A DNA stretch of 39,700 nucleotides from Angelakisella sp. Its GTDB lineage: Bacteria > Bacillota > Clostridia > Oscillospirales > Ruminococcaceae. Each line of letters starts with the position of its first letter. Position 1 is the first letter of the stretch. Location of the stretch: positions 1-39,700 of the forward strand of contig JAHHTR010000004.1 of assembly GCA_020024515.1 (NCBI GenBank). Direction: 5' to 3'. The notes beneath the pieces were generated by a model. That model did not search any database and was not told the origin of the DNA. It worked only from the letters and a program-made list of their open reading frames with translations. Positions 34,523 to 39,700 of this stretch are shown here, piece after piece. Both the position numbers and the translations under genes were made by a program.

Positions 34523-35697
34523 TTATGGCCTCCTGCTTTTTTATTAAAAGCTATTTTTTTCTCTTTCTTTTCTACTTTTTTATTTTTTTCCAAACTATTT
34601 ACGCCATCAATTTTATCCCACAACAATGTATAAAATACCGAGAAAAGAGGAATAAAGAAAAGTAAACCTATTAAACCAAATCCGCCTGTACCGATAAGTA
34701 CAGCCAAAAGAACCCAAACAGGAGGTAGTCCTACCGAGTCACCGACAACTTTCGGATAAATAAGATTGCCCTCTATTTGTTGAAGTACCACAAATATGAC
34801 TATAAACCATAGTGCTTTTACAGGGCTTATCATAAATATTAAAAACAAACTTATCATAAACCCGATAAATGAGCCTATGTATGGAACAAGAGCTGTTACT
34901 GTAATAAGCACACCTACAAGCAAAGCATAAGGAAGTCTGAATATTGTCATTGTTACAAAGAACATACAGCCTAAAATAACAGCCTCTAAACATTGTCCTG
35001 ATATAAAATTCGAAAAAATTGTTCTTGATACTTCAAGTCCATATACCAAACTATCTGTTTTCTTTTCACCTATAAGATACTGTAATAAGCGTTTTGAACG
35101 CACTGCCATTTCTTCTTTTTGCAATAATATATATACAGAAAAAATAAAAGCAAGAACAAATGAAACAACACCATTAACAAAATGCATAATAACATTTATT
35201 GTAGAACCTACTGTTCCGACCAGCCCTACTTTTGCAAATTGTATTACTGTATTGATAATCGTCTTTGTATCAGGTATTTGCTCTTTTATAAACTGCATTA
35301 TTTCAGGTCTGTCAGCTGTAATTTTTGCTAAATTTTCTCCCATTCTTGTTAGAAACGGATTAATTGCAGGACCTATCTGTGCAACACTTTTGCCAAGTTC
35401 AGGTATTACCAAAAACAACATAAAAAATACAATAGCCAGTAATAACAAAATCGTAGTTACAAGCGATATACTTCTCTTAACCTGTTTCTTTTTAATTTTT
35501 TTTAAAAATGTTCTCTCCATGGCACTCATAGGAATATTGGCTATAAACGCAAACCCCAAACCCATAATAAACGGACCTATAAGTGTAAATGTATAATTGA
35601 TACCGTTCTTTATAACATTTAAATTTTCAAGACTCCAATAAAACAATACAACCAGTGCCGCATATAAAGCCATTGTTTTAATTTGTTTTTTCTCCAT
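34519..35697 (-). CDS. AI-2E family transporter-like membrane protein
   Basis: A 392-residue membrane protein with about seven to eight helices: two pairs at the N-terminus, a long amphipathic soluble stretch (about 95-150), then a hydrophobic C-terminal block. The segments FISGQCLEAVILGCMFF, ALVPYIGSFIGFMISL and QQIEGNLIYPKVVGDSVGLP are the family signature. Family members have been linked to export of small molecules or to sodium/proton exchange, and the name is historical. A lysine-rich tail ends the protein. It lies 25 nt after murC, probably in one transcript. Confidence 0.9.
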   Translation of the reverse strand: MEKKQIKTMALYAALVVLFYWSLENLNVIKNGINYTFTLIGPFIMGLGFAFIANIPMSAMERTFLKKIKKKQVKRSISLVTTILLLLAIVFFMLFLVIPELGKSVAQIGPAINPFLTRMGENLAKITADRPEIMQFIKEQIPDTKTIINTVIQFAKVGLVGTVGSTINVIMHFVNGVVSFVLAFIFSVYILLQKEEMAVRSKRLLQYLIGEKKTDSLVYGLEVSRTIFSNFISGQCLEAVILGCMFFVTMTIFRLPYALLVGVLITVTALVPYIGSFIGFMISLFLIFMISPVKALWFIVIFVVLQQIEGNLIYPKVVGDSVGLPPVWVLLAVLIGTGGFGLIGLLFFIPLFSVFYTLLWDKIDGVNSLEKNKKVEKKEKKIAFNKKAGGHK

Positions 35698-35722
35698 ACA
35701 TTTTCCCCTTGTTCTTCTATTT

Positions 35723-37096
35723 TTATTTACATATCATTCTTGCACATTTATATATATCTCCACAGCCCAATGTAATGATAATATCACCTTCTTCGACATT
35801 TTCTCGTATATATTCAGCCATTTTTTCAAACGACGGCAAGGCAATACAGTTTTTTGTCTTTTCGCATAAATCCTCTGATTTTATTCCGCAAGTATTTATT
35901 TCCCGACTTCCCATAATAGGACTAAGCACCACTTTATCGGCAATCGAAAGAGCTTCTGCAAATTCATTCAATAGTATTTGAGTACGCGAAAATGTAAACG
36001 GTTGGAAAACTGCCCATATTCTTTTAAAGCCAAGTTCTTTTGCAGCATTTAGTGTAGCTGCTATTTCTGCTGGGTGGTGTGCATAGTCATCTACTATTGT
36101 TGCACCGTTATATCTTCCCACAAACTCAAAACGTCTTCCAGCACCTGTAAATTTTACTATTTCAGTCTTTATTTTTTCAAAAGGTATATTGTCGCTATAT
36201 GCCACAGCACAAGCACATACAGCATTCAATATATTATGCTTACCCGGCACCGATATTGCTATATTCCCCAAACATTCACCTTTATGCATTAAATCAAAAC
36301 TACGTGTAAATCCGTCATTTACAACTATATTTTCAGGATAGAAGTCCGCATTACTATCCCAACCAAAACTGATTTTTTCTACATTTTCATTTACACTGTC
36401 TATTGCAATCGTTGTATTTTTATCACTTATATTATAAAAAACTCTGTTTGATTTATTTGCAAAAATTACATAAGATTTAATGGCATTTTCTATTGTACCA
36501 AAATACTCCATGTGGTCATTGTCAATATTCAGTATTACAGAAGTGTTTGGATAGGTTTGCAAAAAATGGTCTTTAAATTCACAAGCCTCATACAAAAATA
36601 TATCACTTTCACCCGCTCTGCCATATCCATTTATTGCCTTCAATTTACCGCCGATTACAGCCGATGGGTCAAGGTTTGCACCAAAATATATTTGTGTAAG
36701 CATTGATGTCACTGTTGTTTTTCCGTGAGTTCCCGTAACTCCTATCGCCCTGTCAAAAGCCTTTGATATAGCTCCCAAAATTTCCGCTCTCTCATAAAGA
36801 TACACCCCTGAATTTCTTGCAGCCACAAGTTCTTCATTTGTGTCAAGTATAGCTGCTGTATACATTACCATATCAACATCTTTTATATTATCGGCACTTT
36901 GTCCCATAATTACGTTAATGCCCATCTTTCTTTCAGTAGCAACTATGTCGCTTTCATTATTGTCACTTCCGCTAATATCATAACCGCAACTTTTTAATAT
37001 TTGTATAATCGGAAACATTCCGGAGCCACCTACACCTATACAGTGTATTTTTTGTATTTCTTTTGGCAATTCCAGTTTTTCTCTTAAATTATTCAT
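35723..37096 (-). CDS. murC: UDP-N-acetylmuramate--L-alanine ligase MurC
   Basis: MurC adds L-alanine to UDP-MurNAc, the first step of the peptidoglycan peptide stem. The 457-residue protein shows HCIGVGGSGMFPI near residue 19, the ATP-binding GVTGTHGKTTVTSML near 118, NIDNDHMEY, and DDYAHHPAEI, all diagnostic. Length is normal. GGGG lies before the ATG, and a clear promoter sits about 57 nt upstream. It is the first gene of a murC / AI-2E / cls transcript. Confidence 0.97.
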   Translation of the reverse strand: MNNLREKLELPKEIQKIHCIGVGGSGMFPIIQILKSCGYDISGSDNNESDIVATERKMGINVIMGQSADNIKDVDMVMYTAAILDTNEELVAARNSGVYLYERAEILGAISKAFDRAIGVTGTHGKTTVTSMLTQIYFGANLDPSAVIGGKLKAINGYGRAGESDIFLYEACEFKDHFLQTYPNTSVILNIDNDHMEYFGTIENAIKSYVIFANKSNRVFYNISDKNTTIAIDSVNENVEKISFGWDSNADFYPENIVVNDGFTRSFDLMHKGECLGNIAISVPGKHNILNAVCACAVAYSDNIPFEKIKTEIVKFTGAGRRFEFVGRYNGATIVDDYAHHPAEIAATLNAAKELGFKRIWAVFQPFTFSRTQILLNEFAEALSIADKVVLSPIMGSREINTCGIKSEDLCEKTKNCIALPSFEKMAEYIRENVEEGDIIITLGCGDIYKCARMICK

Positions 37097-37152
37097 AACA
37101 AAAGCCCCGTTTCTAAAAAATTACTTTATTTATATCACACTATCACATATAT

Positions 37153-37181
37153 ATTATATGATAAAAAAAACAATAAAACAA
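37153..37181 (-). promoter_or_regulatory. Promoter of murC
   Basis: Minus-strand TTGTTT (37181-37176) and a perfect TATAAT (37158-37153) are separated by 17 nt and point into murC. Confidence 0.6.
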
Positions 37182-37237
37182 TAGTTTTGTTATTTTATAA
37201 ATATTATTTACAAAAGCTGTTTAAAATAAACAAAGGT

Positions 37238-37332
37238 AACACCAGATGTATTTCCAAGCATTTTGTGAAGTATTATTGAAAATTTATATGCAAGGCACTA
37301 TTTGAAACGGCAAGTGTTAATTGTGTGGTGTT
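37238..37332. repeat. Palindromic intergenic repeat, copy B
   Basis: A 95-bp unit bounded by a 7-bp terminal inverted repeat, AACACCA (37238-37244) and TGGTGTT (37326-37332). From CCAAGCATTTT at 37254 it matches copy A at 7808-7888 in several blocks, including AAGTATT, AATTTATATGCAA and TATTTGAA. It sits between the divergent murC and spoIVA promoter regions and contains no ORF. Unlike copy A it has no clear left palindromic arm. Confidence 0.6.
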
Positions 37333-37400
37333 GTCCAAATATAAATATCTACATTACTATATGTATAAACCATTAAATATTAAAATATATATATCTTAAA

Positions 37401-37429
37401 GGATATTCTTTTTATTCCAAACTATGTAT
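37401..37429 (+). promoter_or_regulatory. Possible sigma-E-type promoter of spoIVA
   Basis: GGATATT (37401-37407) resembles the sigma-E -35 box. CTATGTAT (37422-37429) is 14 nt further on and is only a weak match to the -10 consensus CATACAAT. Known family biology (spoIVA is made in the mother cell under sigma-E) makes it plausible. Confidence 0.35.
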
Positions 37430-37473
37430 CCTAAATTAATTATAAAAATATTTAAATGAAAGACGGTGCAATT

Positions 37474-38952
37474 ATGAACAATAAAACAGTTTACAAAGAT
37501 ATAGCCAAACGAACCGACTCAAATATCTATTTGGGTATTGTTGGTCCTGTCAGAGTCGGTAAATCCACATTCATAAAAAAATTTATGGAAAATATGGTTA
37601 TTCCACATATTGAAAATCAAACTGTAAAAGACAGAGCAATAGACGAACTTCCGCAATCGGCATCAGGCAAAACCATTATGACTACCGAACCAAAATTTGT
37701 TCCGGAAGAAGCAGTAAAAATTAAACTAGAAGATAATATTTCACTAAATGTAAGAATGATTGACTGTGTGGGCTACATAGTACCTGCAGCAATGGGATAT
37801 ATAGAAAATAATGAACCCAGAATGGTTATGACACCATGGTTTGAAAAAGAAATACCTTTTAATATGGCGGCAGAAATCGGAACAAAAAAAGTTATAACCG
37901 AACACAGTACAATAGGTATTGTAATAACAACAGACGGCAGCATAACAGATATTCCTCGTGAAGAATATGTGGAAGCAGAGGAACGCGTTGTCGGAGAATT
38001 AAAAGCAATTGACAAACCATTCGTTATACTGCTTAACTGTACAGAACCTGACAGTAAAGAAAACAGAGAACTTCGTGAAAGTATGGTAAAAAAATACAAC
38101 GTACCGGTAATTACAATAAACTGTCTTGAACTAAATGAAGAAATAATATCAGATATACTGAAAGCGGTTCTTTATCAATTTCCCGTTAAGCAAGTTGCAA
38201 TTAATGTTCCAACTTGGCTTATGAACTTACCAAAAGAGCATAAGCTAAAACGTTCTGTATATGATACAATAAAAGCAACTGCACCCAAAATCAACAGTGT
38301 AAATAGTATTGATGATGCGATAAAAGAACTAACAGAATGTGAATATATTGACTATGCAAAAGCAAGCAACATTGACCTTGGCAGCGGACAAGTCACTTGC
38401 AGAATTGATATGAGCAATGGTATCTTTTATAAAATTTTGAGTGATGAGACAGGTTTAAACTTAAACAGTGAAGAAGACCTTATGCCATGTATGCTGGAAC
38501 TAACCGAAATCAAAAAACAGTATGATAAAATACGTGGCGCTATTGACGAAGTAAACGCAACAGGGTATGGTATTGTTATGCCTTCACTATCCGAATTAAC
38601 ACTGGAAAAACCTGAAATAGTCAAACAAGGTGGCAGATATGGTGTTAAATTAAAAGCATCCGCTCCAAGCATACATATGATGAAAGCAGATATTACAACA
38701 GAGGTTTCACCCATTGTGGGCAGTGAAAAACAGTCAGAGGAACTTGTACATTATCTTCTTCAAGAATTTGAAGACACTCCCGAAAAGATATGGGAAAGTA
38801 ATATCTTCGGTAAGAGTTTACACGAATTGGTAAACGAGGGTTTACACAATAAACTCTACCGTATGCCACAGGACGCGCGAATTAAGATTCAAGAAACCAT
38901 TGAACGAATAATAAATGAGGGTTGCAGTGGTTTGATTTGTATTATACTATAA
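37474..38952 (+). CDS. spoIVA: Stage IV sporulation protein A (spore coat ATPase)
   Basis: SpoIVA polymerises with ATP hydrolysis on the forespore surface and forms the base on which the spore coat is built. The N-terminal domain has YKDIAKRTDSNIYLGIVG, then the Walker A GPVRVGKST near residues 24-31. The sequence ends in the conserved C-terminal tail GCSGLICIIL. From ATG 37474 the protein is 492 residues, the standard length; an ATG six codons earlier has no ribosome site, while a GGTG motif precedes the chosen start. It is transcribed alone and ends at a strong terminator. Confidence 0.96.
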   Translation: MNNKTVYKDIAKRTDSNIYLGIVGPVRVGKSTFIKKFMENMVIPHIENQTVKDRAIDELPQSASGKTIMTTEPKFVPEEAVKIKLEDNISLNVRMIDCVGYIVPAAMGYIENNEPRMVMTPWFEKEIPFNMAAEIGTKKVITEHSTIGIVITTDGSITDIPREEYVEAEERVVGELKAIDKPFVILLNCTEPDSKENRELRESMVKKYNVPVITINCLELNEEIISDILKAVLYQFPVKQVAINVPTWLMNLPKEHKLKRSVYDTIKATAPKINSVNSIDDAIKELTECEYIDYAKASNIDLGSGQVTCRIDMSNGIFYKILSDETGLNLNSEEDLMPCMLELTEIKKQYDKIRGAIDEVNATGYGIVMPSLSELTLEKPEIVKQGGRYGVKLKASAPSIHMMKADITTEVSPIVGSEKQSEELVHYLLQEFEDTPEKIWESNIFGKSLHELVNEGLHNKLYRMPQDARIKIQETIERIINEGCSGLICIIL

Positions 38953-39010
38953 ATAACAATTATTAAATAACATCATAATTTAAGAATTGATTTCTCTAAT
39001 TATAAAACCA

Positions 39011-39056
39011 AAGACTCCCTCACACCTAAAATCAATTTAAGTGTAAGGGAGCTTTT
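39011..39056 (+). terminator. Terminator after spoIVA
   Basis: The stem CTCCCT-c-ACAC pairs with GTGT-a-AGGGAG around a loop of about 15 nt, followed by a TTTT tract. It lies about 60 nt after the spoIVA stop. Confidence 0.8.
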
Positions 39057-39233
39057 AGTTATGTATCAATACATTTCCAAACTCCATAACACAAAAAACT
39101 ATAATTGAAATCGTTAATCTATACATATTAAATATTTCTCTTAGAAATTAAAAGTATTTATTTATATCTATATTTTATCATACATTTCTGCTATATTCTA
39201 TCATTTTTGCACAATAAAAAACAGTTTACAAAA

Positions 39234-39262
39234 TTGACACCATAGCCAAAGTTTGCTACTAT
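39234..39262 (+). promoter_or_regulatory. Strong sigma-A-like promoter without a known gene
   Basis: A perfect TTGACA (39234-39239) is 17 nt from TACTAT (39257-39262). Transcription would begin near 39269, about 310 nt before the VanW-like start, giving either a long 5' leader or a small RNA. Confidence 0.6.
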
Positions 39263-39525
39263 ACATTTATAAAAAATCAATTCATTGCTTACCACAAATA
39301 TATAAAAATATAATAATTATTATTGTATAGTGCAGCATATAGACTGTTAAACAGTGAAAAAATAAGAATGGTGTGAATAGCAAAACAAGATGTTATAAAT
39401 TACAGCTTAAATACCTATACAGATACAGAAAAATTCTCAACGATTTTGTTCTAATACTTACTATACAAAAGCGATAAAAATACATCATTTTGAATATAGC
39501 TACACTATTCATATAGAAATTTCTA

Positions 39526-39534
39526 TGGTATAAT
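39526..39534 (+). promoter_or_regulatory. Extended -10 promoter of the VanW-like gene
   Basis: TGG followed by a perfect TATAAT (39529-39534) lies 46 nt before the start codon at 39580. No good -35 is seen, as expected for an extended -10 promoter. Confidence 0.5.
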
Positions 39535-39579
39535 ATCAGTAAATTTAGTATTATAAAATTTATAAAGGTGTTTAAATTT

Positions 39580-39700
39580 ATGAAGAAGAGAAAATTATTC
39601 TGTGAAATATCACCATTAACTTATAAAATATCTGTAAGTAAAGGTATTATTATAAGAAACATACAAGATTTTTTGTCTTTTGATAAATTTGCAAAAAAAC
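39580..39700 (+). CDS. VanW-like protein, truncated by window edge
   Basis: Only the first 40 codons are inside the window. They open MKKRKLFCEISPLTYKIS and continue with GIIIRNIQDFLSFDKFAKK. The RKLFCEISPLTYxIS pattern is what I recall for the N-terminus of VanW-family proteins, which occur in some vancomycin-resistance clusters but are far more common as chromosomal proteins of unknown function. AAAGGTG lies 9 nt before the ATG. No resistance-cluster genes are visible. Confidence 0.6.
   Translation, partial: MKKRKLFCEISPLTYKISVSKGIIIRNIQDFLSFDKFAKK

Larger units (their letters stand above)
38953..39579. other. Long AT-rich intergenic region after spoIVA
   Basis: Beyond the spoIVA terminator this 627-nt region has no convincing ORF. 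It contains a near-perfect plus-strand promoter (39234-39262) with nothing recognisable directly downstream, a small hairpin ACTGT-TAA-ACAGT around 39343, and a second promoter close to the VanW-like gene. Confidence 0.5.

Noticed and set aside
39580..39700. A vancomycin-resistance cluster
   Set aside because: Only a VanW-like N-terminus is visible, and such proteins are common outside resistance clusters. No VanS/R, ligase or dipeptidase gene is present in the window.
1..39700. CRISPR arrays, prophage, integrases or insertion sequences
   Set aside because: No regularly spaced repeats, phage structural genes or transposase motifs were found. The only repeats seen are the short palindromic elements reported.

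Overview
The window is about 40 kb of AT-rich DNA from a low-GC, endospore-forming anaerobic Firmicute. It is probably a member of the Clostridia, perhaps Lachnospiraceae-like. The support is spoIVA, a TepA/YlzJ/SpoIIIE block, a tetrahydrofolate riboswitch in front of a FolT-type ECF component, a GdpP-bL9-DnaB block, a TilS-Hpt-FtsH block, a Cys-type sulfatase, a radical SAM/SPASM protein and a formate/nitrite-type channel. Almost every gene lies on the minus strand. Only a DUF4830-like gene, spoIVA and a truncated VanW-like gene at the right edge are on the plus strand. Genes are tightly packed, and many use TTG or GTG starts behind strong Shine-Dalgarno sequences.

Layout, left to right. 1-1858: an ABC-F ATPase cut by the window edge. 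2023-7699 (read right to left): tepA, ylzJ, uppP, ftsK/spoIIIE and a membrane GT2 glycosyltransferase, a sporulation and envelope cluster. 8074-13151: rsuA-family pseudouridine synthase, FNT channel, patatin-like protein, ruvX, Nudix hydrolase and mltG. 13244-14608: a DUF4830-like membrane-anchored protein converging on a radical SAM/SPASM protein. 14726-15196: greA. 15681-23727: gdpP, rplI, dnaB, tilS, hpt, ftsH, apparently one housekeeping operon with a visible extended -10 promoter. 23940-24790: folT under a THF riboswitch. 24971-26413: a cytosolic sulfatase. 26632-31510: an RNA-repair module of two WYL regulators, a 413-nt leader region, a slipin/SPFH protein and the RtcB RNA ligase. 31589-32909: a catalytically dead rhomboid-like protein and the niacin repressor NiaR. 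32987-37096: murC, an AI-2E family protein and cardiolipin synthase. 37474-38952: spoIVA. 39580-39700: start of a VanW-like gene.

Three points deserve most attention. First, the WYL-WYL / slipin-RtcB cluster has a leader carrying a promoter, a strong ribosome site in front of a 21-codon ORF, further tiny ORFs and a tRNA T-arm-like sequence. Second, niaR has no canonical start codon in its full-length frame and seems to start at ATT or ATC. Third, a small palindromic intergenic repeat occurs near tepA, between murC and spoIVA, and as one arm after the sulfatase gene. No tRNA, rRNA, CRISPR array, transposase or prophage was recognised. All identifications come from reading the translated sequence and recalling family motifs; no database search was run.
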